Source of the DNA: Phyllobacterium myrsinacearum
GTDB taxonomy: Bacteria; Pseudomonadota; Alphaproteobacteria; Rhizobiales; Rhizobiaceae
Assembly (NCBI RefSeq): GCF_002980555.1
Contig: NZ_PVBT01000010.1
Coordinates: 1-64,000 of the forward strand
Direction of reading: 5' to 3'
Length of the DNA: 64,000 bases
This document shows, piece after piece, positions 18,843 through 28,741 of this stretch (within the stretch, counting starts at the first letter, position 1; each line of letters begins with the position of its first letter). The notes beneath the pieces were generated by a model. The model saw only the letters and a list, made by a program, of their open reading frames with translations, had not been told where the DNA came from and did no database searches. The position numbers were made by a program, and so were the translations under genes.

Positions 18843-19336
18843 GCAGCATCGCCATTCGTCGCGTACAGCCCGCGGACCGCGCGTTGATCTCAGCTATCCT
18901 CGAAGAGGCCTTTGACGGGCCGGATGAAGCAAAGCTTGTCGCGCAACTCAGCGGCAATGGCGATGTCGTTCTCGAACTGGTTGCGGAGTTCGATGGCGCG
19001 CTGGCGGGCCATATCCTGTTTTCAAGGCTGCGCGTTGAGAATGGAACCAGCTTTGACGCAGTTGCATTGGCACCGCTCAGTGTCGCCTCCGCCCATCAGG
19101 GCAAAGGCATCGGGTCCGCACTGATCAAGGCTGCACACGAACAGCTGGCGCTCATGGGCGAAACCCTTTCCGTTGTCCTCGGCGACCCCGGCTATTACGG
19201 CCGCTTCGGCTACACCCATGCGCGGGCATCGGGTTTTATCAGCCAATATCAGGGCGCGTATCTGCAGGCGCTGGCTTTCGGCGATGCACCTCTGTCGGGA
19301 ACGCTTGTCTACTCCAGAGCGTTCGAGGGCCTTTGA
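18839..19336 (+). CDS. GNAT N-acetyltransferase (YhbS-like)
   Basis: Acetyltransferase of 165 aa with the acetyl-CoA binding pattern [18 protein letters not shown] and the typical YhbS-like [14 protein letters not shown] segment. It overlaps fmt by four bases and truA by one, so it is embedded in the def-fmt-truA operon. This placement is common in Rhizobiales, but the substrate is unknown. Confidence 0.88.
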   Translation: MSSIAIRRVQPADRALISAILEEAFDGPDEAKLVAQLSGNGDVVLELVAEFDGALAGHILFSRLRVENGTSFDAVALAPLSVASAHQGKGIGSALIKAAHEQLALMGETLSVVLGDPGYYGRFGYTHARASGFISQYQGAYLQALAFGDAPLSGTLVYSRAFEGL

Positions 19337-20121
19337 TGCCGCGCTACAAGCTCACCATCGAATATGACGGCACCCCCTATGCGGGCTGGCAGCGGCAGGA
19401 AAACGGCCATACCGTTCAAGCAGCCATCGAGCAGGCCATCTTCAAGTTCTGCGGCGAAACCATCTCCCTTGGCGCCGCAGGCCGCACCGATTCGGGCGTG
19501 CATGCGATTGCCCAGATTGCCCATGTGGATCTGACCAAGGACTGGAGCAGCGCCAAGGTGCGCGAGGCGCTCAACGCCCATCTGGTCGTGGCCGGAGAAA
19601 CCGTTGGGATCATCAATGTCGAGCGGATGAGCGAGAATTTCGATGCGCGTTTTTCCGCCACGGGCCGGCATTATCTCTACCGCATCATCAATCGCCGTCC
19701 GCCCGCGCCACTGGAAGCATTCCGCGCATGGTGGGTGAAGAAACCGCTTGATGCACAGGCAATGCACGAGGCGGCACAACGGCTGGTCGGAACCCACGAT
19801 TTCACCACCTTTCGCGCCACCCAGTGCCAGGCAAAAAGCCCGGTCAAATCGCTCGATCACCTCAGTGTCGCGCGCAACGGGGAAATCATCGAGATCAGGG
19901 CATCCGCGCGCTCGTTCCTGCACAACCAGATCAGGTCATTTGCGGGAACGTTGAACGAAGTGGGTTGCGGCCGCTGGACGGCCGACGATGTCAGCGATGC
20001 GCTTGCCGCCCGGGACCGCAAGGCCTGCGGTCCTGTCGCGCCGCCCTATGGCCTCTACCTCGTCGGTGTGGATTACCCGAGTGTGATCGGCTCCGGCATG
20101 GCAATTCCCAGCACGCTCTGA
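19336..20121 (+). CDS. truA: tRNA pseudouridine(38-40) synthase
   Basis: Isomerises uridines 38-40 in the anticodon arm of many tRNAs. At 261 aa the length is normal. The catalytic Asp lies in [11 protein letters not shown] at about residue 56, and the [12 protein letters not shown] opening is diagnostic. The ATG at 19336 overlaps the stop of the GNAT gene. Its 3' end overlaps a convergent membrane-protein gene by 49 bp. Confidence 0.96.
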   Translation: MPRYKLTIEYDGTPYAGWQRQENGHTVQAAIEQAIFKFCGETISLGAAGRTDSGVHAIAQIAHVDLTKDWSSAKVREALNAHLVVAGETVGIINVERMSENFDARFSATGRHYLYRIINRRPPAPLEAFRAWWVKKPLDAQAMHEAAQRLVGTHDFTTFRATQCQAKSPVKSLDHLSVARNGEIIEIRASARSFLHNQIRSFAGTLNEVGCGRWTADDVSDALAARDRKACGPVAPPYGLYLVGVDYPSVIGSGMAIPSTL

Positions 20122-20684
20122 AGAACGACCACCAGAATAATATATCCGGTAACCAGAATGGCGAAGAAGGCCGTCGTATAGGCATAGGTTTTCTTCAACG
20201 CCACATGTGTCAATCGATAGGTCAAAACGAGCGCGACGGCGTTGAGCACGAGGTCGACACCCAGCGAGAACTGCGGCCGCGTCGGCATGAAAATATGAAT
20301 CAGCGTGGCAGGCACAACCAGCCAGTTCACCAATGCGGAGCCCCAGTTGCTGGTGATCACATAGACACTGAAGCGGCTGCGCAGGCCAATGCGCGGGGCC
20401 ACGAAAAGCAGCACCGCCAATGGCAGGACCCATGCGGTCAAATCGACAAAGGCGATCCGGCCGATCAGGGAAAGCCGGGTTCCCGTTTCAGGCCGGAAGG
20501 CCACCACATCATTGGCAAAAACAATCCAGCTCAATATCAAAGGCGGCAGCGATACCGTGATCGCATGGAACGATTGCCAGAAGCCGTCTTCGGACAGATC
20601 GAAGAATTCCAGACCGTCGGCATGGCCGTTCATGATCCGCCATGAGCCCCAGAAATAACGCTGGATGTCTTCAAAATTCAGCAT
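20073..20684 (-). CDS. conserved multi-pass membrane protein
   Basis: Protein of 203 aa with about five hydrophobic segments (for example [45 protein letters not shown] and [16 protein letters not shown]). The family is not recognised by name. Position between truA and dapE, seven bases downstream of dapE in direction terms, suggests that it shares the dapE transcript. Its last 49 bases overlap truA on the other strand. Confidence 0.72.
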   Translation of the reverse strand: MLNFEDIQRYFWGSWRIMNGHADGLEFFDLSEDGFWQSFHAITVSLPPLILSWIVFANDVVAFRPETGTRLSLIGRIAFVDLTAWVLPLAVLLFVAPRIGLRSRFSVYVITSNWGSALVNWLVVPATLIHIFMPTRPQFSLGVDLVLNAVALVLTYRLTHVALKKTYAYTTAFFAILVTGYIILVVVLQSVLGIAMPEPITLG

Positions 20685-20690
20685 GGTCGC

Positions 20691-21878
20691 TCAGGCAAAA
20701 AAGTCGGCAATGAACCGCTCGTAAATTTGTGTCAACGTTTCCAAATCGGCGACCGCCACGCGCTCATCCACCATGTGCATGGTCTGCCCGACGAGCCCGA
20801 ACTCGACCACCGGGCAGTAATCCTTGATAAAGCGCGCATCGGATGTACCGCCCGAGGTGGACAGCTGCGGCCGCTTGCCGGTCACGGCCTCAACCGAAGC
20901 GGTCAGCGTGCCGATAAGCTTTTCATCATGGGTGAGAAAGACATGACTCGGCCGGTCGCGCCAGACAAGCTCGTAATTAACCGGCGTTTTCCGGCCTGGC
21001 CGCAGTTTGCGCCGCCCGGATGCCTTGTCGAGACGGTTATGGATTTCCGCCATCAGCGTCTCATCGGTCCATGTGTCGTTGAAACGGATATTGAATGTCG
21101 CGGTTGCCTTGGCCGGGATGACATTAACAGCAGGATTTCCAACATCGATCGTCGTGACTTCCAGATTGGTCGCCTGAAAGTTCTTCGTCCCCTTGTCGAA
21201 AGCCGGATAGAGCAGGCTGTCCACCAACGTCACCAGTCCGCGAACCGGGCTGTCGGCCAGATGCGGATAGGCCGCGTGCCCCTGAACGCCATGAACGGTG
21301 ACCGTTCCCGAGAGCGAACCGCGCCGGCCGATCTTGATCATGTCGCCCAGCTTGTCGGGATTGGTTGGTTCGCCGACAATGGCTGCATCCCAGGTTTCAC
21401 CCCTGGCCTTGGCCCATTCCAGCAGCTTGCTGGTACCATTGATCGACGGGCCTTCCTCATCGCCGGTGATCAGGAAGGAAATCGAGCCCTTCAAAGCGCC
21501 ATTCTTCGCGATGTGGCGGGCAACGGCGGCGGCAAAACAGGCAATGCCGCCCTTCATGTCAACCGCACCGCGGCCATACATCTCGCCCTTGTGGATCGCC
21601 GCCGAAAATGGCGGGTAGGTCCAGGCCGCCGCGTCGCCGACGGGAACAACGTCGGTATGACCGGCAAACATCAGATGCGGCCCATTGCCCGAACGTCTGG
21701 CGTAGAGATTTTCAACATCAGGCGTCCCGTCTTCGCTGAAGGTCGGGCGCTCAACGGAAAAGCCCAGCGGCGCCAGCATGGCTTCGAGCGTGGTGAGAGC
21801 ACCGCCCTCCGCCGGTGTAACCGATGGACAAGCAATGAGTTGGGCGAGGTTGTTTATGGGATCTGTCGAGGATGTCAT
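20691..21878 (-). CDS. dapE: succinyl-diaminopimelate desuccinylase
   Basis: Zinc peptidase-fold (M20) enzyme that hydrolyses N-succinyl-LL-DAP to LL-DAP in lysine and peptidoglycan synthesis. At 395 aa the length fits. Metal-binding and catalytic motifs are [23 protein letters not shown] and ITGDEEGPS. The start at 21878 (MTSSTDP) gives the normal N-terminus; the frame is open further upstream without homology. dapD of the same succinylase branch is 2.5 kb away on the same strand. Confidence 0.95.
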   Translation of the reverse strand: MTSSTDPINNLAQLIACPSVTPAEGGALTTLEAMLAPLGFSVERPTFSEDGTPDVENLYARRSGNGPHLMFAGHTDVVPVGDAAAWTYPPFSAAIHKGEMYGRGAVDMKGGIACFAAAVARHIAKNGALKGSISFLITGDEEGPSINGTSKLLEWAKARGETWDAAIVGEPTNPDKLGDMIKIGRRGSLSGTVTVHGVQGHAAYPHLADSPVRGLVTLVDSLLYPAFDKGTKNFQATNLEVTTIDVGNPAVNVIPAKATATFNIRFNDTWTDETLMAEIHNRLDKASGRRKLRPGRKTPVNYELVWRDRPSHVFLTHDEKLIGTLTASVEAVTGKRPQLSTSGGTSDARFIKDYCPVVEFGLVGQTMHMVDERVAVADLETLTQIYERFIADFFA

Positions 21879-21979
21879 GTGCAAAGCGATAATCCAAAAG
21901 CAGCATCCTGTCACGCACTGGATCGCAATGCGTGCATCTGTTTTAATGGCTGACGATTGCGTCAAACCGGGGCTCGCCG

Positions 21980-23008
21980 ATGACTGAAAACAATGGCCGT
22001 ATTGTTGTCGCAGGCGCCGGCTCCATCGGCTGCTATGTCGGCGGCCAGCTTGCCGCCGCCGGAAAGGCCGTCACGTTCCTGGCCCGGCCGCGCGTGGCGG
22101 ACGAAATCCGGCGCGCCGGTTTGAAAATTGTCAATCTCGACGGCACGGAGCGGCTTCTATCGCCAGACCGGCTTTCCCTCACGCAGGACCCTGCCACTGC
22201 CTTCGACAAGGCGCGGATCATTCTCGTGGCCGTCAAGAGCGGTGCGACGCAAGAAATGGCGGGGGTGATTGCCAGCCATGCACCCGCTGACTGTATCGTC
22301 GTCAGTCTGCAGAACGGTATCGGCAATGCCGGTGTTCTCCGAGAAAACCTCCCGGAGAGCATGACCGTGGTTGCCGGAATGGTGCCTTTCAACGTCGTCC
22401 AATCAGATGCAGGCGCGCTGCCGCTGAGTGTACGCCGCACCACGCAGGGCACGATCCTTGTTGAAAACAACGCCGAGGGCCTGGCCGAGGCCCTGTCGAC
22501 ACCGGACCTTCCGGTCAGCCCGCACGACAATATGCAAGGCATTCTCTGGGGCAAGCTGATGATGAACCTCAACAATGCGCTCAACGCCCTGTCAAACCTG
22601 CCGCTTGCCACACAGCTTGCCGACCGCGACTGGCGCGTTCTGCTTGCCGATCAGATGGGCGAAGGCCTCAAGGTCATGAAAGCCCATGGCATCGTTGCAG
22701 CGCCGGTCCAGGGCGTCTCACCAGCGATACTGCCATGGATTCTGCGACTGCCCGATTTTCTGTTCCGGCGTGTTGCCCGCAGGATGCTGGCCATCGATCC
22801 GCGGGCGCGCTCATCCATGTGGGAGGATTTTTCGCGCGGCAGGACCACCGAGATCGATTATCTCCAGGGTGTCGTTGTCAAGCTGGCAAGGGAAAAGGGC
22901 ATTTCCACGCCCCTGGCGCAAAAGGTCATCGCATGCGTCAAACAAGCCGAGGGACAACCGGTCCGCTGCCATGCGGTGGCCGAGATCCGGCAGAAATTCG
23001 TCGCCTAA
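21980..23008 (+). CDS. 2-dehydropantoate 2-reductase family protein
   Basis: Rossmann NADPH-binding protein of 342 aa. The dinucleotide motif is [16 protein letters not shown], followed by the ApbA/PanE substrate domain with [15 protein letters not shown] and the C-terminal [20 protein letters not shown]. These are signatures of ketopantoate reductase, which makes pantoate for coenzyme A. Rhizobia carry several PanE paralogues, so the exact substrate is not certain. It is divergent from dapE with about 100 bp between. Confidence 0.85.
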   Translation: MTENNGRIVVAGAGSIGCYVGGQLAAAGKAVTFLARPRVADEIRRAGLKIVNLDGTERLLSPDRLSLTQDPATAFDKARIILVAVKSGATQEMAGVIASHAPADCIVVSLQNGIGNAGVLRENLPESMTVVAGMVPFNVVQSDAGALPLSVRRTTQGTILVENNAEGLAEALSTPDLPVSPHDNMQGILWGKLMMNLNNALNALSNLPLATQLADRDWRVLLADQMGEGLKVMKAHGIVAAPVQGVSPAILPWILRLPDFLFRRVARRMLAIDPRARSSMWEDFSRGRTTEIDYLQGVVVKLAREKGISTPLAQKVIACVKQAEGQPVRCHAVAEIRQKFVA

Positions 23009-23013
23009 ACCGC

Positions 23014-24309
23014 TCAGTCGATCGGTTTTCCCGTCTTGTCCTGCATGGTCAGAAGTGTCAGCGCACTCACCAGTGCTGCCGCCATCACGTAAAAACTCGG
23101 AGCCAGTTTCGTACCCGTTGCCTCGATCAGCAGCGTGACGATGACAGCGGCAAAGCCGCCGAAAATGGTCACGGCGAAATTATAGGCCAGCGACAGCCCG
23201 GTGGAGCGCAAGCCTGCAGGAAACTGCTCGGCCAGCAGCGCCGGCGCCGGTCCGGTGAATGCGGCGAGAAGCAGCCCGAGAATGCCCTGGACAATGGCAA
23301 GAGTCATCAGATCGGGCGAGGCGTTGACCCAGGCAAACAGCGGATAGATCAGCACACCGATGGCAATGGCTGCTGCCAGCAGCAGCCGCTTGCGCCCCAC
23401 CCGGTCCGACAAGGCCCCGGCGACGGGGCAGCCCAGCATCAGCACCAATCCGCCAATGGTTGTGGCAACGAATGCATCGGCGAGCGGAATGTTGAGCTGC
23501 TTGACCGCATAGGTCGTCATGTAGAACAGCAGCACATAGGTGCATACCGTCCAGAGAATAGTGACGCCAAAGCCGGAGGCAATGCCGCGCGGATGGTCAC
23601 GCAACGCGTCACGCAGCGGCGACTCGCTCTTCTGCGTGTGGCTGTCGGTAAAGACCGGCGTCTCGTCGACACGGGCGCGGATATAGAACCCGACCGGTCC
23701 GATGAGCAGGCCCAGGAGGAAAGGCACGCGCCAGCCCCAGCTGTCGATGGCAGCCGGGTCAAGCGCGTGCGTGACGATCGTGCCGCAGATACCGCCGAGC
23801 ACGACGGCCAGCGCCTGGCTCGTCTGTTGCCAGCTGGCATAGAACCCGCGTTTTTCCGGCGGCGCGTATTCGATGAGAAAGGCTGTTGCGCCGCCAATCT
23901 CTCCGCCGGCAGAAAAGCCCTGGATCAGCCGCGCCAGAACGATGACGAGCGGTCCGATGATCCCGGCCTGGGCATAGGTCGGCGCAAAGCCGAGAAGTGC
24001 CGTGCCGAACGCCATCATCAGGATTGTCAGCGTCAACGCCGCCTTGCGCCCCTTCCGGTCAGCGTAGACACCGAGAACCACAGCCCCGACCGGACGCATG
24101 AAAAAGCCGACACCATAGGTGCCGACTGTGAGCAGGATCGAGGTCAGGTCGTTGATCGCGGGAAAGAACAAGCGTGCGATGATCGGCGTGAAGAAACCGT
24201 AGACGGTAAAATCAAACCATTCGAGGCCATTGCCGATCGTGGCGGCGGCAATGGCGTGGCGCCGCTTGGCGTCATAATCGCTGGTCAGAGGGGAAGCCTG
24301 CACAGTCAT
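23014..24309 (-). CDS. MFS transporter, metabolite:H+ symporter (MHS) family
   Basis: Twelve-segment permease of 431 aa. The N-terminal NGLEWFDFTVYGFF and the loop GVYADRKGRKAALT between segments 2 and 3 are hallmarks of the MHS family, which includes ProP, KgtP and ShiA-like symporters. GFSAGGEIGGATAFLIEY is also typical. The substrate cannot be called. The 40 bases upstream of the start hold an inverted repeat (see 24311-24349). Confidence 0.9.
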   Translation of the reverse strand: MTVQASPLTSDYDAKRRHAIAAATIGNGLEWFDFTVYGFFTPIIARLFFPAINDLTSILLTVGTYGVGFFMRPVGAVVLGVYADRKGRKAALTLTILMMAFGTALLGFAPTYAQAGIIGPLVIVLARLIQGFSAGGEIGGATAFLIEYAPPEKRGFYASWQQTSQALAVVLGGICGTIVTHALDPAAIDSWGWRVPFLLGLLIGPVGFYIRARVDETPVFTDSHTQKSESPLRDALRDHPRGIASGFGVTILWTVCTYVLLFYMTTYAVKQLNIPLADAFVATTIGGLVLMLGCPVAGALSDRVGRKRLLLAAAIAIGVLIYPLFAWVNASPDLMTLAIVQGILGLLLAAFTGPAPALLAEQFPAGLRSTGLSLAYNFAVTIFGGFAAVIVTLLIEATGTKLAPSFYVMAAALVSALTLLTMQDKTGKPID

Positions 24310-24310
24310 A

Positions 24311-24349
24311 CTGGTACCTCAGCGGAGATGGAATCGGCTTGGGTACCAG
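24311..24349 (-). promoter_or_regulatory. inverted repeat overlapping the MFS ribosome-binding site
   Basis: CTGGTACC at 24311-24318 and GGTACCAG at 24342-24349 are perfect inverted copies separated by 23 bases. Each arm also holds the palindrome GGTACC. The likely Shine-Dalgarno (GAGG, just before the start at 24309) lies at the inner edge of the proximal arm. The structure could be a repressor operator or an RNA hairpin that hides the ribosome-binding site. No experimental support. Confidence 0.4.
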
Positions 24350-24392
24350 CTTCTGTCGAGAATCTGCGTCTGTCCAGATATAAATCGTCTAA

Positions 24393-25247
24393 TCAGTCGC
24401 GCAGCAACTCGTTGATCGAGGTCTTGGAGCGGGTCTTCTCATCGACGCGTTTGACGATCACCGCGCAATAGAGGCTCGGGCCCGGCTCATTGTTGGGGAA
24501 AGGCTTGCCCGGCAAGGTACCCGCGACAACTACCGAATAGGGCGGTACTTCGCCGTAGAAAATCTCGCCCGTGGCGCGGTCGACGATCTTTGTCGACTTG
24601 CCGATGAACACGCCCATGCCGAGGACCGCGCCTTCGCGCACGATGCAGCCTTCGACCACTTCCGAGCGGGCGCCGATGAAGCAATTGTCTTCAATGATGG
24701 TCGGGCCTGCCTGCATGGGCTCAAGAACGCCACCAATGCCGACGCCGCCGGAAAGGTGCACATGCTTGCCGATCTGCGCGCAGGAGCCGACCGTGGCCCA
24801 TGTATCCACCATCGTTCCCTCGCCGACATAGGCGCCGAGATTGACGAAGGACGGCATCAGGATGGCGCCGGGAGCAATATAGGCCGAACGGCGGACAATC
24901 GCGTTCGGCACCGTGCGGAAGCCCGCCTTGCTGAACTCGGTCGCGCCCCAGCCTTCAAACTTCGAGGGAACCTTGTCCCACCACGGTGCGCCGCCGGGCC
25001 CGCCGTCGATGATGCCCATGTGATTGAGACGGAAGGAAAGGAGCACTGCCTTTTTGAGCCACTGATTGACCGTCCATGTGCCGTCCGCCTGCCGCTCGGC
25101 AACACGGGCTTCGCCGCTGTCGAGAAGCAGCAATGATGTGTCAACCGCATCGCGTATTTCGCCGCGCGTTTCGGTGTTCACGGCATCGCGTTCGTCAAAG
25201 GCCTTGTTGATGGTCTTTTCAAGACTGGCCAGGTCGGGCTTGGACAT
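24393..25247 (-). CDS. dapD: 2,3,4,5-tetrahydropyridine-2,6-dicarboxylate N-succinyltransferase
   Basis: Cytosolic trimeric acyltransferase with a left-handed beta-helix, first step of the succinylase branch of DAP/lysine synthesis. At 284 aa the length is exactly usual. Visible signatures are the hexapeptide repeats around [20 protein letters not shown] and [13 protein letters not shown]. The start at 25247 (MSKPDLA) is conserved in the family. It precedes the MFS gene in the same direction by about 80 bp. Confidence 0.96.
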   Translation of the reverse strand: MSKPDLASLEKTINKAFDERDAVNTETRGEIRDAVDTSLLLLDSGEARVAERQADGTWTVNQWLKKAVLLSFRLNHMGIIDGGPGGAPWWDKVPSKFEGWGATEFSKAGFRTVPNAIVRRSAYIAPGAILMPSFVNLGAYVGEGTMVDTWATVGSCAQIGKHVHLSGGVGIGGVLEPMQAGPTIIEDNCFIGARSEVVEGCIVREGAVLGMGVFIGKSTKIVDRATGEIFYGEVPPYSVVVAGTLPGKPFPNNEPGPSLYCAVIVKRVDEKTRSKTSINELLRD

Positions 25248-25400
25248 TTTCAGGTCACTCCATTGCACGGGCGGTTAAGGCTGATGTAAGGCCTAGTAGG
25301 ATAAGTCTGTGAGAGGGTCAATCGCAGCGTCACAATGTTGGACGACGAATAGGATTTAATGTCTGTAAGCGTCACTTGCGTCCGCAGAAGGAGAATATAA

Positions 25401-26243
25401 TTGAATACCGATGAAAAAAACGGCTGGACGCCATTTTCCCACTCGACAGAAGCCGTACGGCGGGTAGAGACCGCTCCCGAGACCCCGCAGACACAATCGG
25501 ACACCTATCGTCTTGCCTTTGCCGATCCGGAATTCATGACACGCCGCGATCTGCGCGCGGTGCGGTTGCAGCTTGAATTGCTAAAACCGGAAATGGCCCT
25601 GACCGAACGGGGTATCCGTTCGACGGTCGTGCTTTTCGGCGGCGCCCGTATTCCCGAGCCCGGCGGCGAGGCCTGGGCGGCGAAAAACGACGTGCAGAAG
25701 AAGAACCTTGAAGCCAATTCGCGCTATTATGCCGAGGCGCGCAAGTTTGCCCAGCTATGCTCGACCTATTCCGCGACCACCTACAACCGCGAGTTTGTGG
25801 TTGTTACCGGCGGCGGTCCCGGCGTGATGGAGGCCGGCAATCGCGGCGCAGCCGATATCGGAGCGCCGACGATTGGTCTCAACATCGTCCTGCCGCACGA
25901 ACAGGCGCCGAACGAATATGTGACGCCAGAGCTCTGCTTCAACTTCCACTATTTTGCCATCCGGAAAATGCACTTTCTGATGCGGGCCAAGGCGCTGGCG
26001 ATTTTCCCCGGCGGCTTCGGCACCATGGATGAGACATTCGAGACGCTGACACTGATCCAGACAGGGCGCATGGAGCGCATCCCGGTTCTCCTTTTCGGCC
26101 GGTCGTTCTGGGAAAAGGCGATCAATTTTGAATTCCTGGCCGAACAGGGGGTCATTTCGCCGTCCGACAGGGAACTGATCACCTTTGTCGATGACGCCGA
26201 AGAGGCATGGGGCGTGATCAAGACGTTCTACGAGCTGCCCTGA
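25401..26243 (+). CDS. LOG family protein (TIGR00730)
   Basis: Rossmann-fold protein of 280 aa. The LOG-family motif PGGFGTMDE(TF)E appears near residue 205, preceded by VVTGGGPGVMEAGNRGA. Family members are cytokinin-activating or nucleotide 5'-monophosphate phosphoribohydrolases, but the larger bacterial members like this one are mostly uncharacterised. The start is TTG (25401), supported by AAGGAG with seven bases of spacing. Its last 16 bases overlap the convergent DUF817 gene. Confidence 0.88.
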   Translation: MNTDEKNGWTPFSHSTEAVRRVETAPETPQTQSDTYRLAFADPEFMTRRDLRAVRLQLELLKPEMALTERGIRSTVVLFGGARIPEPGGEAWAAKNDVQKKNLEANSRYYAEARKFAQLCSTYSATTYNREFVVVTGGGPGVMEAGNRGAADIGAPTIGLNIVLPHEQAPNEYVTPELCFNFHYFAIRKMHFLMRAKALAIFPGGFGTMDETFETLTLIQTGRMERIPVLLFGRSFWEKAINFEFLAEQGVISPSDRELITFVDDAEEAWGVIKTFYELP

Positions 26244-27100
26244 TCCTCTGCCTCATCGCGGCCGCGGGGCGGATGAATCCATGTCACAAGCACGACGGAG
26301 ATGATCATCAGCAGATACCAGGAGCCGAATTTGGCAAAGGAAACCATCGTCCAGCCATCGGCCTGCGCGGGGTAAATCCAGGCTCTCGACCACGTGCCGA
26401 TGTTTTCAGCGGCCCAGATGAACAAGGCGACCAGCAGGAATGCCACGAGCAGTGGCATTCGGTGACGAAACCGGAAAACGCGGTAGTACATCGTCGTTCG
26501 CCAGAACAGCAGAACGGTGGCGGCGAAGAGCACAATCCTGATATCGGGCAGGAAATGATGGGTGAAAAAGTTCGCGTAGATCACCATGGCGAGCACGAGC
26601 GTCAGCGCGAATGACGGGTAGCGTTCAAGCCGGATATCAAAAATCCGGTTGATACGGGCCATGTATGAGCCGACTGCGGCATACATGAACCCCGAAAACA
26701 GCGGGACGCCGCCAATGCGAAAGACATTGGGCTCGGGATAAATCCACGAGCCTGCCTGTGTCTTGAAGATTTCCATCACCGTCCCGACGATGTGGAATAT
26801 CAAGATGACCTTGGCCTCGCTCCAGGTTTCCAGTTTGAACCCCAGCATGCCCAGCTGAATGGCGACGGCGCTAAGGAACAGGAAGTCATAGCGGGGGATT
26901 GCGCTGCCTTCAGGCCAATAGAGGCGCGTGAGCATGATGATTGCAAGCAATGCACCGCCGAACAGGCAGGCCCAGGCCTGTTTGATGCCAAAAACCAGGA
27001 ACTCGACAAGACCACCGCAGACGCCCGACTGCGGGAGCCGGGCGAGGACGCGGTGCGCCGCAGCATCGATAATGGCTTCGACGGATGTAAATCGCTTCAA
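26228..27100 (-). CDS. DUF817 membrane protein
   Basis: Integral membrane protein of 290 aa with about seven to eight hydrophobic segments. The conserved block FKTQAGSWIYPEPNVFRIGG and GTWSRAWIYPAQADGW match the DUF817 family. Function is unknown. Its start overlaps the stop of the upstream HAD gene by four bases (ATGA), which indicates coupling. Confidence 0.84.
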   Translation of the reverse strand: MKRFTSVEAIIDAAAHRVLARLPQSGVCGGLVEFLVFGIKQAWACLFGGALLAIIMLTRLYWPEGSAIPRYDFLFLSAVAIQLGMLGFKLETWSEAKVILIFHIVGTVMEIFKTQAGSWIYPEPNVFRIGGVPLFSGFMYAAVGSYMARINRIFDIRLERYPSFALTLVLAMVIYANFFTHHFLPDIRIVLFAATVLLFWRTTMYYRVFRFRHRMPLLVAFLLVALFIWAAENIGTWSRAWIYPAQADGWTMVSFAKFGSWYLLMIISVVLVTWIHPPRGRDEAEDQGSS

Positions 27101-27822
27101 GCAGGCATACCCGTGCGGACCTGTCCCGGCTGGATCGCATTGAGAAACGACGCCAGATCATCGGTCACATAGTCAACGTGATCGGTGTAGTCCGGATCAC
27201 GTTCCCATATCTCGGAGAACGTCGGCTCGAAATTGTGCGGAACGATCAGCACGGTCTTCATGCCGAGCGCTTTGGGCTCGACCAGATTGCGCGCGAGGTC
27301 CTCGAACATGGCGCTGCTCTTGGCATCGATGCCGTGCAGATCGAGAAAGCGGTCATAGGCCTGCCGCGCCGGCTTGGGCATCAGTTCGGCGGCAACAATA
27401 TCGAAAATATCGTCGAACTCATCGAGGACGCCGAGTTGCCGCGCTGCCCGCTCGGCATGGCCGCGGTCACCATTGGTGAAGATGAACTTGCGCCCCGGCA
27501 GATGTTTGATCGCCATGGCCAATGCCGGATCGGGAACCAGCCAGGAGTAATCGATATCGTGGACCTTCTGCAGAAAATCGTCCGGATCGATGTTGTAGCG
27601 ATCCATGAGGCCTTTGAGGGTTGTCCCGTAATCCTTGTAGAACTGCTTCTGCAGCTGGCGGGCATCCGTATGGGAAAGCTGCAGGAGATTGGCAACATAG
27701 CCAGTCATCTTCACGTCGATCTGCGAAAACAGATTGGAATGATGCGGGTAGAGCGTGTTGTCCAGATCGAACACCCAGTCCGTTACATGGGCAAAATTCA
27801 GAGGATCAGGATTCTTCGTCAT
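27097..27822 (-). CDS. HAD-family pyrimidine 5'-nucleotidase
   Basis: Haloacid-dehalogenase-type phosphatase of 241 aa. Motif I is DWVFDLDNTLYPH with the nucleophile Asp, motif II is FTNGDRGHAERA, and the C-terminal FEDLARNLVEP supplies the Mg-binding acid. The FDLDNTLYP variant marks the SDT1/pyrimidine 5'-nucleotidase subgroup. The physiological nucleotide is not known. It forms a two-gene unit with the DUF817 gene. Confidence 0.9.
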   Translation of the reverse strand: MTKNPDPLNFAHVTDWVFDLDNTLYPHHSNLFSQIDVKMTGYVANLLQLSHTDARQLQKQFYKDYGTTLKGLMDRYNIDPDDFLQKVHDIDYSWLVPDPALAMAIKHLPGRKFIFTNGDRGHAERAARQLGVLDEFDDIFDIVAAELMPKPARQAYDRFLDLHGIDAKSSAMFEDLARNLVEPKALGMKTVLIVPHNFEPTFSEIWERDPDYTDHVDYVTDDLASFLNAIQPGQVRTGMPA

Positions 27823-27984
27823 GCATACTCGCCATTGCAGGGACATCGGTAAAGAGACAGGCCGTGTGTTGCCTTATCGACTCAATAGACGAAAAAAGTC
27901 CGAACTACGACCGTTTTTACATTTTCCGCTAACAGCAGCTTCATGAATACCGCATAGTACTGGAGTAGCAGCATCAGGGGTGAA

Positions 27985-28740
27985 ATGTTCAGAATTCTGT
28001 ACAAATGTGCGCTGGTCACACTTATCGCGATTGTCTGTTCTTTGCTGATTACCGGGAGCATCATGAGTGCTTTCGACATGCATAACAAAATGGGCTTTGT
28101 GATCGCCACAATCTGTCCGCTGACAATCACCCCGCCGATCTCGCTGATGGTGTTCAGGCAGTCCGAGCGGCTGCGCGTGACCCTGCTCCAACTCAGCCAG
28201 GTCATGCAGCAGCTTGAGGAAACCAATGCCAAGCTGCTGGAAAAAGCCTCGCGCGACAGCATGACGGGCCTGCTCAACCGTGAAGCGTTTTTCACCCATG
28301 TGGACAGGGTCCGCAGGCAGATGCCCGGATCCCTGCTCATCATCGATGCGGACCATTTCAAGAAAATCAACGACCAGCACGGCCATTACAATGGCGATGG
28401 CGCGCTGACCGCCATTGCCCACTGCATTGCACGCAGCATCGGCGAAAATGACAGCATCGGCCGCATCGGCGGCGAGGAGTTTGCAGTCTTCCTGGCCACG
28501 GAACGCGAAAACGAGGTCCGGGCCATTGCAGAACTCATTCGCGAAGATGTGACGCTGATTGATTTCAAGACGCCGGAAAATGAGCGTGTTCCGCTCAGCG
28601 TCAGTATCGGCGGGGTGATCGACGTCTCGACAGGGACGATCGCCGATCATTTCCAGACCGCCGATCGCAGGCTTTACGAGGCCAAGCGCAATGGCCGCAA
28701 CTGCGTCATCGTGAAACCGGCGATGAAAACCGCAGCCTGA
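27985..28740 (+). CDS. membrane diguanylate cyclase (GGDEF)
   Basis: Protein of 251 aa with two membrane segments (about 7-25 and 38-55), a short coiled coil, and a GGDEF domain carrying the active-site variant GGEEF in RIGGEEFAVF. GGEEF is a functional form, so c-di-GMP synthesis is expected. The input domain is minimal. The start at 27985 follows AGGGGTGA. The gene ends one base before the convergent phhA. Confidence 0.9.
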   Translation: MFRILYKCALVTLIAIVCSLLITGSIMSAFDMHNKMGFVIATICPLTITPPISLMVFRQSERLRVTLLQLSQVMQQLEETNAKLLEKASRDSMTGLLNREAFFTHVDRVRRQMPGSLLIIDADHFKKINDQHGHYNGDGALTAIAHCIARSIGENDSIGRIGGEEFAVFLATERENEVRAIAELIREDVTLIDFKTPENERVPLSVSIGGVIDVSTGTIADHFQTADRRLYEAKRNGRNCVIVKPAMKTAA

Positions 28741-28741
28741 C

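Noticed and set aside
22735-24471. Plus-strand open frame of 578 codons
   Set aside because: It is antisense to the MFS transporter and overlaps the end of the reductase gene; the composition is Arg/Gln/Asp-rich and has no domain pattern.
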